Source: Streptomyces phaeolivaceus (GTDB taxonomy: Bacteria > Actinomycetota > Actinomycetes > Streptomycetales > Streptomycetaceae). From it: 64,000 bases of DNA. The translations under genes were made by a program, and so were the position numbers. The stretch spans positions 2,976,001-3,040,000 of the forward strand of contig NZ_CP045096.1 of NCBI RefSeq assembly GCF_009184865.1, given 5' to 3'. Under the pieces are notes generated by a model, which had not been told where the DNA came from, ran no database searches, and saw only the letters and a program-made list of their open reading frames with translations. Of the stretch, positions 27,033 through 35,706 are shown piece after piece (position 1 is the first letter of the stretch; every line of letters starts with the position of its first letter).

Positions 27033-27827
27033 TCAAGTCGTGCTTTCCGGACGGGGCTTCTTCTGCCACGGGTACGTCGGCCGCGCGCTCGGCGGCGTGA
27101 TCGCGGGCCTGGGCGGCTCCTGGGCGCCACGGGCCCCGGCGCCGCCGACACCACCGCCCACGCCCTTGCCGTCACCACCGACACCGCCGCCGGAGTCACC
27201 GCCGCGCGCCCCTGAGGTCTCCTGCCAGGTCTGCCCCGTGGAGGCCGTGGCCTCGGGCTTCGGCGCCTCGGGCCACACCGAGGCGGGTTCCGTCGTCCAG
27301 TGCCGCAGCGCGCCCGCCTCGACGTCGATCTGAGCGCTGAGCGTGTCCAGGTCGTCCTCGGCGAACTTGCGGGCCCGGTCGTGCGCGGCCCAGCGCAGTG
27401 AGTCGGCGGACTTGACGATCCGCTCCGTGCGCTCGCGCAGCGCGGGCAGCCGCTGGGCCAGCTTGCCCCGGTCCGGCTCGGGCTCCAGGCGCCGCAGCTC
27501 GTCGTCCAGCTCCCGGCCGTGCTTGCTGAGCTGCTCGAAGAGGGCCAGGGACTCCTTCAGGGACTCGTCCTCGCCCACACCCGCCTGCAACGCCTCCTGG
27601 GTGGACCGCATCGAGGTGCGCAACTTCAGCCGCAGATCGGCCAGTTGTCCCACCGGGCCCGGCTGGGCCAGGCTTCTGGCGCGCAGGGTGGTGTCCTCGA
27701 CGGTCCGCTTGGCCTGGGTGATCGTGCGGTCCACGCCGCGCTTGGCCGCGCCGACCGCCTTCACCGTGGCGTACACGCCCACGAACAGCACGAAGAACAG
27801 GGCGACGACTGCGATGACGGCTTCCAC
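27033..27827 (-). CDS. Membrane-anchored coiled-coil protein, unknown function
   Basis: A 264-residue protein with one N-terminal membrane helix (IAVVALFFVLFVGVYATVKAV, about residues 3-23). A long amphipathic coiled coil follows (VDRTITQAKRTVEDTTLRAR; KLRTSMRSTQEALQAGVGED; about 30-170), then a Gly/Pro-rich disordered tail. The GTG at 27827 follows a clear AAGGAG Shine-Dalgarno, deciding it over an ATG at 27857. The topology suggests a cytoplasmic coiled coil tethered to the membrane, as in polar-growth or envelope scaffolds, but this is inference; no family was recognised. Confidence 0.75.
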   Translation of the reverse strand: MEAVIAVVALFFVLFVGVYATVKAVGAAKRGVDRTITQAKRTVEDTTLRARSLAQPGPVGQLADLRLKLRTSMRSTQEALQAGVGEDESLKESLALFEQLSKHGRELDDELRRLEPEPDRGKLAQRLPALRERTERIVKSADSLRWAAHDRARKFAEDDLDTLSAQIDVEAGALRHWTTEPASVWPEAPKPEATASTGQTWQETSGARGGDSGGGVGGDGKGVGGGVGGAGARGAQEPPRPAITPPSARPTYPWQKKPRPESTT

Positions 27828-27890
27828 GACGCGCTCCTTCTCCGACCGGCACGGCATGTGCTGCGGCGCTCTTCAACGGTAAACGCAACA

Positions 27891-27927
27891 GGCAGGTCCC
27901 GAGTTCCATCCGAACCCGGAACCTGCC
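27891..27927 (-). terminator. Terminator of leuS
   Basis: Near-perfect hairpin arms GGCAGGT...ACCTGCC with inner pairing (CGAGTTC/GAACCCG), located 148 bp after the leuS stop and 64 bp before the next gene's start. Confidence 0.55.
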
Positions 27928-27998
27928 CGTAGGGGAAGCCCCCGAACCGCGCCCCTCGACAGCCGAACGGCTACCGGAAGTCACCGGCGGCCACCCTC

Positions 27999-28063
27999 AC
28001 GTGAGGATCCCACGTGGCGATCTCACGTGACGATCTCGCGTGGCGATCTCGCGTAACGCTCTG
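27999..28063. repeat. 13-bp imperfect tandem repeat downstream of leuS
   Basis: Five copies of an ACGTGGCGATCTC-like unit (27999, 28012, 28025, 28038, 28051) lie between the leuS stop and the terminator, with drift in the outer copies. Function unknown. Confidence 0.7.
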
Positions 28064-28074
28064 CGTGCCGATGC

Positions 28075-30954
28075 TCAGGTGACGATGTTCACCAGCTTCG
28101 GCGCCCGCACGATCACCTTGCGGATCGGCGCCCCGGCCAGCGCCGCGACCACCTTCTCGTCGCCCAGGGCCACCTTCTCCAGCTCCTCGTCGGAGATGGC
28201 CGGCGACACCTCCAGACGGGCCTTGACCTTGCCCTTGATCTGGACGACGCAGGTGACGGCCTCGTCGACGACGTACGCGGGGTCGGCGACGGGGAAGTCC
28301 CGGTGCACGACGGAGTCCGTGTGCCCCAGCTTGCGCCACAGTTCCTCGGCGACGTGCGGGGCCAGCGGCGCGACCAGCAGGACCAGGGCCTCGGCGACGG
28401 ACCGGGACACCGGGCCGCCCACCTTGGTCAGGTGGTTGTTCAGCTCGGTCACCTTGGCGATCGCCGTGTTGAAGCGCATGCCCTCCAGGTCCTGGCGGAC
28501 GCCGTCGATGGCCTTGTGCAGGGCCCGCAGGGTGTCCTCGCCGGGCTCGGTGTCGACGACCGTCACCTCACCGGTGGCCTCGTCGACGACATTGCGCCAC
28601 AGCCGCTGCAGCAGCCGGAACTGGCCCACCACCGCGCGCGTGTCCCACGGCCGGGAGACGTCCAGCGGGCCCATCGCCATCTCGTACAGGCGCAGCGTGT
28701 CGGCGCCGTACTCCGCGCAGATGGACTCCGGAGTGACCGAGTTCTTCAGGGACTTGCCCATCTTGCCCAGCAGGCGGCTGACCTTCTCGCCCTGGTGGTA
28801 GTAGGCGCCGTCGCGCTCCTCCACCTCGACGGCGGTCACCGGGAAGCCGCGGCTGTCGCGGTAGACGAAGGCCTGGATCATGCCCTGGTTGAACAGCTTG
28901 TGGAACGGCTCGGCCGAGGAGACATGCCCCAGGTCGAACAGGACCTTGGACCAGAAGCGCGCGTACAGCAGGTGCAGCACGGCGTGTTCGGCGCCGCCGA
29001 CGTACAGGTCGACACCGCCGTGCGGCCGGCCCTCGCTCGGGCCCATCCAGTAGCGCTCGATCTCCGGGTCGACCAGCTTCTCGGAGTTGTGGGGGTCCAG
29101 ATAGCGCAGCTCGTACCAGCAGGAACCGGCCCAGTTGGGCATGGTGTTGGTCTCGCGCCGGTACGCGCGCGGGCCACGGCCGTCGCCCAGGTCCAGGGTG
29201 ACGTTGACCCAGTCCTCGTTGCGCGACAGCGGCGTCTCGGGCCGGGTGTCGGCGTCGTCCGGGTCGAAGGTGCGCGGCGAGTAGTCCTCGACCTCGGGCA
29301 GCTCCAGCGGCAGCATCGACTCGGGCAGCGAGTGGGCGACGCCGTCCTCGTCGTAGACGATCGGGAAGGGCTCGCCCCAGTAGCGCTGACGGCTGAACAG
29401 CCAGTCGCGCAGCCGGAAGTTGACGGTGCCCCGGCCGACACCGGACCGCTCCAGCCACTCGGTGATGCGCGCCTTGGCCTCGACGACGCCCAGGCCGTCC
29501 AGGGAGACACCGTCACCGGAGGAGTTGATGATCTTCGCGTCGTACGACCCGAAGGCGCCCTCCCAGGTGGAGGTGTCGGTGCCGCGGCCGTCGGTGGGCT
29601 CGACGATGGCGCGGATCGGCAGCTCGAAGGCGCGCGCGAACTCGAAGTCGCGCTGGTCTCCGCACGGTACGGCCATGATCGCGCCGGTGCCGTAGCCCAT
29701 CAGGACGTAGTCGGCGACGAAGACGGGGATCCGGTCGCCGTTGACCGGGTTGGTGGCGTACGAGCCGATGAAGACGCCGGTCTTGTCCTTGGCCTCGGCC
29801 TGTCGTTCCACGTCGGACTTGGAGGCGGCCTGCGCGCGGTACGCGGCGACGGCCTCGGCCGGGGTCGCGTGACCGCCGGTCCACACGTCGCGGGTGCCCT
29901 CGGGCCACTCCTGGGGCGTGAACTTCTCGACCAGCGGGTGCTCGGGGGCCAGCACCATGTAGCTCGCGCCGAACAGGGTGTCGGGGCGGGTGGTGAAGAC
30001 GGTGATGTTCTCGCCGTCGATGGGGAAGTCGACGCGGGCGCCCTCGGAGCGGCCGATCCAGTTGCGCTGCTGCAGCTTGATGGCCTCGGGCCAGTCCAGC
30101 TCGTTCAGGTCGTCCAGCAGCCGGTCGGCGTAGGCGGTGATGCGCATGTTCCACTGGCGCAGCTTGGCCTTGAAGACGGGGAAGTTGCCGCGCTCGGAGC
30201 GGCCGTCCGCGGTGACCTCCTCGTTGGCCAGCACGGTGCCCAGACCGGGACACCAGTTGACCGGCGCGTCGGAGGCGTACGCCAGGCGGTACTCGCCCAG
30301 GACCTCGGCGCGTTCGGCGGCGCTCAGCGCGCTCCAGGAGCCGCCGTCGGGCAGCGCGCGCTCACCGGACTCGAACTGGGCGACCAGTTCGGCGATCGGG
30401 CGGGCCCGGTTCGCCTCGTCGTCGTACCAGGAGTTGAAGATCTGCAGGAAGATCCACTGGGTCCACTTGTAGTAGTCCGGGTCGATCGTGGCGAACGAGC
30501 GGCGCTTGTCGTGGCCCAGACCCAGCCTGCGCAGCTGGGACTTCATGTTGTTGATGGCGGCCTCGGTGGTGATCCGGGGGTGTTCACCGGTGGCCACGGC
30601 GTGCTGTTCGGCGGGCAGGCCGAAGGCGTCGAAGCCCAGGGTGTGCAGGACGTTGTGGCCGGTCATCCGCTGGAAGCGGGCGAAGACATCGGTGGCGATG
30701 TAGCCCAGGGGGTGGCCGACGTGCAGGCCCGCACCGGAGGGGTACGGGAACATGTCCATGATGAACTTCTTGGGCCTGGCGGCCAGCTCGGGGTCGCCCG
30801 CCAGGTCGCCGCTCGGGTTCGGCGCGGCGTAGGTGCCCTCGACGTCCCAGAAGTCCTGCCAGCGTGCCTCGATCTCGGCCGCGACGGCGGCCGTGTAGCG
30901 GTGTGGCGCGGCATCCACCGCCGCACCTGTGACAGCGGGGTTCGTCTCGCTCAT
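28075..30954 (-). CDS. leuS: Leucyl-tRNA synthetase
   Basis: This 959-residue class I synthetase has HVGHPLG (HIGH motif, about residue 77), a large CP1 editing domain with the catalytic Asp region and [15 protein letters not shown], and [11 protein letters not shown] (KMSKS motif variant). The C-terminal Leu-specific domain ends [13 protein letters not shown]. The KMSKS loop reads KMGKS, which is normal for this lineage. ATG at 30954 (MSETNPAV) follows the leader. The gene is controlled by the leucine leader peptide and terminator described at 31019-31128. Confidence 0.97.
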   Translation of the reverse strand: MSETNPAVTGAAVDAAPHRYTAAVAAEIEARWQDFWDVEGTYAAPNPSGDLAGDPELAARPKKFIMDMFPYPSGAGLHVGHPLGYIATDVFARFQRMTGHNVLHTLGFDAFGLPAEQHAVATGEHPRITTEAAINNMKSQLRRLGLGHDKRRSFATIDPDYYKWTQWIFLQIFNSWYDDEANRARPIAELVAQFESGERALPDGGSWSALSAAERAEVLGEYRLAYASDAPVNWCPGLGTVLANEEVTADGRSERGNFPVFKAKLRQWNMRITAYADRLLDDLNELDWPEAIKLQQRNWIGRSEGARVDFPIDGENITVFTTRPDTLFGASYMVLAPEHPLVEKFTPQEWPEGTRDVWTGGHATPAEAVAAYRAQAASKSDVERQAEAKDKTGVFIGSYATNPVNGDRIPVFVADYVLMGYGTGAIMAVPCGDQRDFEFARAFELPIRAIVEPTDGRGTDTSTWEGAFGSYDAKIINSSGDGVSLDGLGVVEAKARITEWLERSGVGRGTVNFRLRDWLFSRQRYWGEPFPIVYDEDGVAHSLPESMLPLELPEVEDYSPRTFDPDDADTRPETPLSRNEDWVNVTLDLGDGRGPRAYRRETNTMPNWAGSCWYELRYLDPHNSEKLVDPEIERYWMGPSEGRPHGGVDLYVGGAEHAVLHLLYARFWSKVLFDLGHVSSAEPFHKLFNQGMIQAFVYRDSRGFPVTAVEVEERDGAYYHQGEKVSRLLGKMGKSLKNSVTPESICAEYGADTLRLYEMAMGPLDVSRPWDTRAVVGQFRLLQRLWRNVVDEATGEVTVVDTEPGEDTLRALHKAIDGVRQDLEGMRFNTAIAKVTELNNHLTKVGGPVSRSVAEALVLLVAPLAPHVAEELWRKLGHTDSVVHRDFPVADPAYVVDEAVTCVVQIKGKVKARLEVSPAISDEELEKVALGDEKVVAALAGAPIRKVIVRAPKLVNIVT

Positions 30955-31018
30955 GATCCTCAAGGCTCCATCGATCGTCTCTGCCGGCGGGTGTTCGTCC
31001 GGTTTCGTCCCGGAAACG

Positions 31019-31043
31019 AAAAATCCCCTCGCACAGGAGGGGA
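31019..31043 (-). terminator. leuS attenuator terminator
   Basis: TCCCCTC (31024-31030) and GAGGGGA (31037-31043) form a 7-bp stem with a six-base loop. On the minus strand it is followed by five T's (31019-31023), then 64 bp to the leuS ATG. A stem just upstream of it (31045-31055 with 31089-31099) covers the leader stop codon. Confidence 0.75.
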
Positions 31044-31089
31044 CGCCGCGCTGATGCCGACCACGCCGTTCATCGACGGTCGGGACTGA

Positions 31090-31128
31090 TCAGCGCGGCT
31101 CGCTAAGCAGAAGGCGTACGGCACGCAT
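31090..31128 (-). CDS. leuL: Leucine leader peptide MRAVRLLLSEPR
   Basis: A 12-residue peptide with three consecutive Leu codons (CTT-CTG-CTT, 31105-31113), two of them rare CTT codons. A -10-like TACCCT lies 6 bp upstream of ATG, so the mRNA may start at the AUG itself (leaderless). The peptide precedes a perfect 11-bp stem (31045-31055/31089-31099) and an intrinsic terminator. Scarcity of charged tRNA-Leu would stall the ribosome and should relieve termination before leuS. Position and codons are seen; the mechanism is inference. Confidence 0.7.
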   Translation of the reverse strand: MRAVRLLLSEPR

Positions 31129-31134
31129 GAGGCC

Positions 31135-31140
31135 AGGGTA
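31135..31140 (-). promoter_or_regulatory. -10 box of leuS leader promoter
   Basis: TACCCT on the minus strand, 6 bp before the leader ATG. A convincing -35 box is not obvious; TGGTCG lies 19 bp upstream. Confidence 0.45.
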
Positions 31141-31367
31141 CCGCAGCCCCGGTGGGCATCGACCAGCGGCGTGTCAGCCACGCGATCCGGCCAAAAAAGT
31201 TGAACATTATTCAAAACTTACTTCGCGTAACAACCTCTAAGGGGCAACACAGATGTGAGATTGGCCCTTGATAACAGCGCAATAACTGAAACCTCGTACC
31301 GCTCGGTTTGGCACCACTTACAGTTCGACGACGGGACCGCTTTCCCGAACTGTTCGGAGTTGCCCCC
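31141..31367. other. Divergent control region between leuS leader and the cytochrome-b-like gene
   Basis: An unusually A/T-rich stretch for this genome. It carries an interrupted palindrome TTGAA-CATTA-TTCAA at 31200-31214 and TTGATAACAGCGCAATAACT around 31268-31287, which may serve the plus-strand gene. No coding frame is convincing. Confidence 0.5.
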
Positions 31368-32810
31368 ATGAACCCTCGTCGCAGTAACAGCTCGCTGCCC
31401 CAGCCAGGCCGCTCGGCCTATGGGATAGCCACGGCTGCCGCTCTGCTGCTGATACCCGTAAGCGTTGTGGTCGGAGGTGACGCGTACCGGGAGTTCCTCG
31501 ACTTCGGAGCGGGCGTTCTCTCGCTCGTCTCACTGACCCTCTCGGTGCTCTGGGGGCTCGTCGCCCAGGACCGCACCCTGCTCACCGTGCGCCAGCGGAT
31601 CATCGGCCAGGCCGTCCACCGGACGACCGCCATCGCCTCGGTCGCGTTCCTCGTACTGCACGTCTCGGTGAAGCTGGCGCTGAACCACGTGTCCGCGATC
31701 GCCCTGTTCCCCTTCGCCCTCGGCGTGACGGGCACGGGAGCGCTCATCGGTTTCGGCGCGACCGCCGGCGCCATGATGATCTTCGTCGCCATCACCGGCG
31801 CGCTGCGCAGCAACTTCGCCTCCCCCGCGCCGGTCGCGGCACGCTGGCGCGCGATGCACATGATGGCCTACCCGGCCTGGTGCTTCGCCCTGGTGCACGG
31901 ACTCTACGCGGGTCGCGAAGCCAAGCCGATCTTCGTCACCCTGTACTCCATCGGACTGGTCGCCGTCGCCGCGGCGCTGCTGCTGCGTGCCGCGCCCCGC
32001 TCGGTCAAGAACCAGGTGATCGAACAGATCACCGGCATCCTGGGCACCGGCGGCCAGCGTCCCCCCGAGGTCGACGGACTCATGCAGTCCCGTTCCGCCC
32101 TCCAGAGCGTGGACGAGCCCGGCGGACGCCGTGAGGGCGGCCGACGCGAAGGGGGACAGCGCGAAGGGGGACAGCGCGAAGGCGGACAGCGCGACCAGAT
32201 GCGCGACACCGGCCAGTTCCCGCTGCCCGGCTTCGGCGGCGGACAGGGCAACCCCCCGCTCGGCGACCCCCTGGTGCCCCCGCAGCGCGCGGGAGCCGCA
32301 GCCGCCGACAGCGGCCCCGGTTTCGCCGCGGCCTACCGCGCGGTGTCGATGACCCCGCGCGCCGCGGAGCCGACCGCGCCCTATCTGACCCAGCAGCAGC
32401 CGCCGTTGGACATGCAGCCCACGCAGGCCATGCCCCGTATGGACGACGGCTCGACCACCGGCAGCACCCGCTGGCCGGCCCCGTCCCCGCCGCCGGTCGG
32501 CGAGGCGCCCCCGTCGTCGTACGACCCGATGCAGGACACCTTCGCCGGACAGCCGCTGGGCGGCCAGTCGTTCCAGGGACAGGCGTACCCGGGCCAGGCC
32601 TACCAGGGGGAGACGTACAACACGGGGGCGAACCCGGTGGTCTCCGAAACTTCCTACGGAACGGCTGAGACGAACGCCCCCTACGGCACGTACAACCCGA
32701 ACGACACGTACAACAGCGGTCCCGCCACTGATGCGCTGTCCGGCTACGACGATTACAACCAGCCGGGATCAGGCGAACCCTGGAACGCGCCTTCCGGAGG
32801 ATTTAAGTGA
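31368..32810 (+). CDS. Cytochrome b/ferric-reductase-like membrane protein
   Basis: A 480-residue protein with five or six N-terminal membrane helices (AYGIATAAALLLIPVSVVVG; VAFLVLHVSVKLAL; WCFALVHGLYAG) whose His residues (VLHVS, NHVS, MHMM, VHGL) could bind heme. A long Gln/Pro/Tyr-rich disordered tail includes REGGQ/REGGR repeats (about 250-275) and PGQAYQGET-type repeats. ATG 31368 follows GGAG; an upstream ATG is weaker. The stop overlaps the GTG of the NuoF-like gene, so the two probably form one electron-transfer unit. Heme binding is inference from the histidines and the partner. Confidence 0.7.
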   Translation: MNPRRSNSSLPQPGRSAYGIATAAALLLIPVSVVVGGDAYREFLDFGAGVLSLVSLTLSVLWGLVAQDRTLLTVRQRIIGQAVHRTTAIASVAFLVLHVSVKLALNHVSAIALFPFALGVTGTGALIGFGATAGAMMIFVAITGALRSNFASPAPVAARWRAMHMMAYPAWCFALVHGLYAGREAKPIFVTLYSIGLVAVAAALLLRAAPRSVKNQVIEQITGILGTGGQRPPEVDGLMQSRSALQSVDEPGGRREGGRREGGQREGGQREGGQRDQMRDTGQFPLPGFGGGQGNPPLGDPLVPPQRAGAAAADSGPGFAAAYRAVSMTPRAAEPTAPYLTQQQPPLDMQPTQAMPRMDDGSTTGSTRWPAPSPPPVGEAPPSSYDPMQDTFAGQPLGGQSFQGQAYPGQAYQGETYNTGANPVVSETSYGTAETNAPYGTYNPNDTYNSGPATDALSGYDDYNQPGSGEPWNAPSGGFK

Positions 32811-34420
32811 ACGAGGCCCTTCCCGACGTCCCCGAGGTCCGTGTGGTGGGGCTCCCCCAACTCACGTCGGGCTTCGACCTCGTCGAGAGACTCGACCTCC
32901 CCATGCACCTGAAGGTGCACGGTCCGCTCGAACCGATGGGCGGCGAGCAACTCGCCCAACTGTCCGAACGGATCAACCTGAAGGGCAGGGGTGGCGCGGG
33001 CTTCCCGTTCCACAAGAAACTGCGGTCGGTCGCCGAGTCGGCGATCAAGCGCGGCATCCGGCCCGTCGTGGTCGTCAACGGCAGTGAGGACGAACCCGCC
33101 TGCCGCAAGGACACGGTGCTCATCAACCGTGCCCCGCATCTCATCCTGGACGGCGCCCTGCTGGTCGCCGAGGCCCTGGGCGCCCGGCAGCTGGTCATCG
33201 GGGTGACACGTGAATCCACCGAGCGCTCGATGGAGGCGGCCCTCGCCGAGCGCGGACTGAGCAACCGGCGTGGCGCCGCGATCCGCGCGAGCGTGCAGCG
33301 CAACCCGGTCCGGATGGTCACCGGCGCGGCCGGTTCGCTGATCCGTTCCATCGACGGCGGTCCGCCGATCCCGCCCGGCCGCAAGACCAGCGCGTCCAAG
33401 AGCGGTGTCGGTGGCGCGCCGACCCTGCTCTCCAACGCCGAGACCTTCGCCCAGCTCGCCATCGGCGCCCGTATCGGCGCCGAGCGGTACGGCAACACGG
33501 GCCTGTACGACGAGCCGGGCACCGTGATGCTGACCGTGTCCGGCGCGGTCGCCCGCCCCATGGTGATCGAGGCGCCCACCGGTGTGCCGCTGCGCTACAT
33601 CCTGCAGCTGGCCGGCGCCCCGCCGGTCCCTCAGGGCGTGCTGACCGGCGGCTACCACGGCAAGTGGATCGACGCGGCGACGGTCAACGAGGCGGTGGTC
33701 TCCCGCAATTCGCTGGACGCGGTGGGCGGTGCGCTCGGCGCGGGCGCGATCCTGCCGATCAGCCAGGACACCTGCCCGCTCGGTGAGTCGCTGCAGGTCG
33801 CCAAGTGGCTCGCCGAGGAGAGCGCGGGACAGTGCGGTCCCTGCTACCTCGGTCTGCCGGCCGCCGCGCGCGGTATGGAGGACATCCTCAACGGCGGCGG
33901 TCCGGCCGCCCTGGAGGCCCTCAAGCAGGTCGCGAAGAACGTCAAGCGGCGCGGCGCGTGCTCGCACCCGGACGGCTCCGCGATGTTCCTTGAGTCGACC
34001 GTCAAGGCGTTCACGGACGACCTCGCCGCCCATGTCCTCGGCAACGGCTGCGGCCGTCCCGTCGAGGGTGTGCTCCCGCTCTTCGAGGGCGGCAGGATGC
34101 CGACGGGCATCCCGGGCGGCGCGCCCGAGGAGGAGAGCGGCAGCCGCCAGAAGATCTTCGTCGACTGGACGCTCTGCCGGGGCCACGGCCTGTGCGCCGA
34201 CATCCTCCCGGAGGTCTTCCAGCTCGGCGCCGACGGCTTCCCCACCGTCGCCCAGGCGAAGGTCCCCCAGTACGCCGAGGCCAAGGCCCTGCGCGCGGTG
34301 CGTCGCTGCCCCGCGCTCGCCCTGCGCATCGAGGAGGACAACCGTCCCGCCGCCCCGTCCCGGAACCTCCCGGTCCTCTCCCAGGGCCGTGGCCGCCGGG
34401 CCCTGGGCAGCGGTCGCTGA
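32807..34420 (+). CDS. NuoF-like SLBB protein fused to a ferredoxin domain
   Basis: A 537-residue protein. The N-terminal Rossmann part has KGRGGAGFPFHKKL and VVVNGSEDEPACRKD, as in NuoF/HydB NADH-binding subunits. Then comes an SLBB fold (VTGAAGSL), and the Fe-S region QCGPCYLGLPAAARG with a further Cys (RRGACSHPDG), analogous to the N3 cluster. The C-terminus is a ferredoxin-like domain (VDWTLCRGHGLCADILPEVF, with RRCPALAL). It starts with GTG overlapping the upstream stop (GTGA) after a GGAGG site. It probably passes electrons from NAD(P)H to the membrane cytochrome-b-like partner; the physiological substrate is unknown. Confidence 0.82.
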   Translation: MNEALPDVPEVRVVGLPQLTSGFDLVERLDLPMHLKVHGPLEPMGGEQLAQLSERINLKGRGGAGFPFHKKLRSVAESAIKRGIRPVVVVNGSEDEPACRKDTVLINRAPHLILDGALLVAEALGARQLVIGVTRESTERSMEAALAERGLSNRRGAAIRASVQRNPVRMVTGAAGSLIRSIDGGPPIPPGRKTSASKSGVGGAPTLLSNAETFAQLAIGARIGAERYGNTGLYDEPGTVMLTVSGAVARPMVIEAPTGVPLRYILQLAGAPPVPQGVLTGGYHGKWIDAATVNEAVVSRNSLDAVGGALGAGAILPISQDTCPLGESLQVAKWLAEESAGQCGPCYLGLPAAARGMEDILNGGGPAALEALKQVAKNVKRRGACSHPDGSAMFLESTVKAFTDDLAAHVLGNGCGRPVEGVLPLFEGGRMPTGIPGGAPEEESGSRQKIFVDWTLCRGHGLCADILPEVFQLGADGFPTVAQAKVPQYAEAKALRAVRRCPALALRIEEDNRPAAPSRNLPVLSQGRGRRALGSGR

Positions 34421-34431
34421 ACCCCGTCGTC

Positions 34432-34463
34432 GTGTGGGCCACCCCGGGCGGGGTGGCCCACAC
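34432..34463 (+). terminator. Terminator of the NuoF-like gene
   Basis: Arms GTGTGGGCCACCCC and GGGGTGGCCCACAC are perfectly complementary with a four-base loop, starting 12 bp after the stop. Confidence 0.85.
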
Positions 34464-34510
34464 GTCGTGCGGTCGCCCTCCGCGGTGTGTGCCGTCCCCC
34501 AACAACGCGA

Positions 34511-34540
34511 AGACCCCGTCCACTTGGACGGGGTCTTTTC
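34511..34540. terminator. Bidirectional terminator beside the first tRNA-Ala
   Basis: AGACCCCGTCC/GGACGGGGTCT stem with an ACTT loop and TTTTC after it on the plus strand. It can end the plus-strand unit and, on the minus strand, the tRNA transcript. Confidence 0.85.
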
Positions 34541-34542
34541 TG

Positions 34543-34615
34543 TGGAGCTAAGGAGAATTGAACTCCTGACCTCCTGCATGCCATGCAGGCGCTCTACCAA
34601 CTGAGCTATAGCCCC
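34543..34615 (-). tRNA. tRNA-Ala(GGC), copy 1
   Basis: A 73-nt cloverleaf on the minus strand: acceptor GGGGCTA/TAGCTCC with A discriminator, D arm with AGTTGGTAGAGC, anticodon stem-loop CCTGCATGGCATGCAGG giving anticodon GGC (alanine), T arm AGGAGTTCAATTCTCCT. No CCA is encoded. It is identical to copy 2 at 35495. Confidence 0.97.
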
Positions 34616-34861
34616 TTGCCTCGCTGTCCGCCCGGTCTCCCTGGCGACGACGCCAACATTACCGGTCCCCCGCGCGCACCACCAAATCGATTCCGGCGGG
34701 TGCGAATTGCGGGTGGATTTGGCGGCCTTTGCGGGATATCGGCCCCCCGGCCTCGCGCCCGCCGTTCACGCCTCCGTCGCCGACGGCCGTCACGAGGGCC
34801 CTGGGGCGCCCGCAGCGGCCCGTGAACCGGCGACGGCCGGAGCAGGGCGCCGAGTTGACGC

Positions 34862-35095
34862 TCAGGCCGTCACGAACGAATAGAAGCGTTTGAGTGTGCA
34901 GTGCTCTTCGAGGAGCCGGCCGTAGATCGGCTCGCCCTCCAGCTCGCGGTAGGTCTCGATGGGGTCGCCTTTTATGATCAGCGCCCGTGCGCATTCCTCG
35001 CACCAGTACTGGTAGTCGGCGTTGACGGGCTCCATGTCGCGGACGATGGGCGTGCCGCTGCCGCACCAGTCGCACTTCCTCCTGTGTGCACCCAT
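34862..35095 (-). CDS. Small zinc-ribbon protein, 77 residues
   Basis: Begins MGAHRRKCDWCGSGTPIVRD and has a second CxxC (YWCEECARAL), the layout of a zinc ribbon, then a C-terminal region ending LKRFYSFVTA. The gene starts 3 bp after the 56-residue zinc-ribbon gene stop, so the two form an operon between the tRNA genes. Likely nucleic-acid- or RNA-polymerase-related given the zinc ribbon, but no function is established. Confidence 0.75.
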   Translation of the reverse strand: MGAHRRKCDWCGSGTPIVRDMEPVNADYQYWCEECARALIIKGDPIETYRELEGEPIYGRLLEEHCTLKRFYSFVTA

Positions 35096-35098
35096 CGA

Positions 35099-35269
35099 TC
35101 AGCTCCAGCTGTGGCCGCAGGCCGTGCACACGTAGGAGATCCCTCCGTTGTCACCGAGGACTTGGGCAACGTGGAGCGAGCCGCAGGAAGGGCAGAGGAG
35201 GATGGTCCTGCTCCGCATCACCACCACTGCGGGAAGGTCGTGGACCCTCCCGCGGATGCTCGCAGGCAT
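35099..35269 (-). CDS. Tiny zinc-ribbon protein, 56 residues
   Basis: ATG at 35269 gives a 56-residue protein with two CxxC pairs (LLCPSCGS and VCTACGHSW), a typical zinc ribbon, and RVHDLPAVVVMRSRT before it. The gene begins 226 bp from tRNA-Ala copy 2 and ends 3 bp before the 77-residue zinc-ribbon gene start. Too small for function assignment. Confidence 0.7.
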   Translation of the reverse strand: MPASIRGRVHDLPAVVVMRSRTILLCPSCGSLHVAQVLGDNGGISYVCTACGHSWS

Positions 35270-35448
35270 CGCTTCTCCCTCCCGTCGGGCCGCGCCCCCT
35301 TCCGGCCGTTTGATTCTGCCACGACCGGACCAATACGGTCAGCGACGCCTTCGTACCAGTCCGGGCACGGAGCGGGAAAGAAGGCCGTCCGCAGAGGTAT
35401 ACGCCTCCAGGGCCGGACCTGCTCAAGAAGGGACGCAGGTCACACACG

Positions 35449-35479
35449 AAAAATCCCGCTCCCTCGCGGGAACGGGATC
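35449..35479 (-). terminator. Terminator of tRNA-Ala copy 2
   Basis: Hairpin ATCCCG...CGGGAT with inner TCCC/GGGA, and on the minus strand a T-run (A's at 35449-35453) after it. It ends 15 bp from the tRNA 3' end. Confidence 0.8.
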
Positions 35480-35494
35480 TTCTGTACCGATCTG

Positions 35495-35567
35495 TGGAGC
35501 TAAGGAGAATTGAACTCCTGACCTCCTGCATGCCATGCAGGCGCTCTACCAACTGAGCTATAGCCCC
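35495..35567 (-). tRNA. tRNA-Ala(GGC), copy 2
   Basis: Exactly identical to the copy at 34543-34615 (same 73 nt, anticodon GGC). The identity extends only a few bases into each flank (TCTG before, TTGC after), about 81 bp in all. Confidence 0.97.
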
Positions 35568-35706
35568 TTGCGCTCTTCCCGCTCGGCGGGCGAACAAGAA
35601 GAACTTTAGCCTGCGACCTGCCGGAAAGTGAAATCCGGGCCCCTGGCCGCGTGACCAGGCCTCTTACGGGCCTCGGTCGCCTTCGGGGCTCGGTCGCCCA
35701 CGGGAG

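Noticed and set aside
28303..31089. 928-codon plus-strand frame opposite leuS
   Set aside because: Val/Gly/Asp-rich antisense of leuS codons; no family features.
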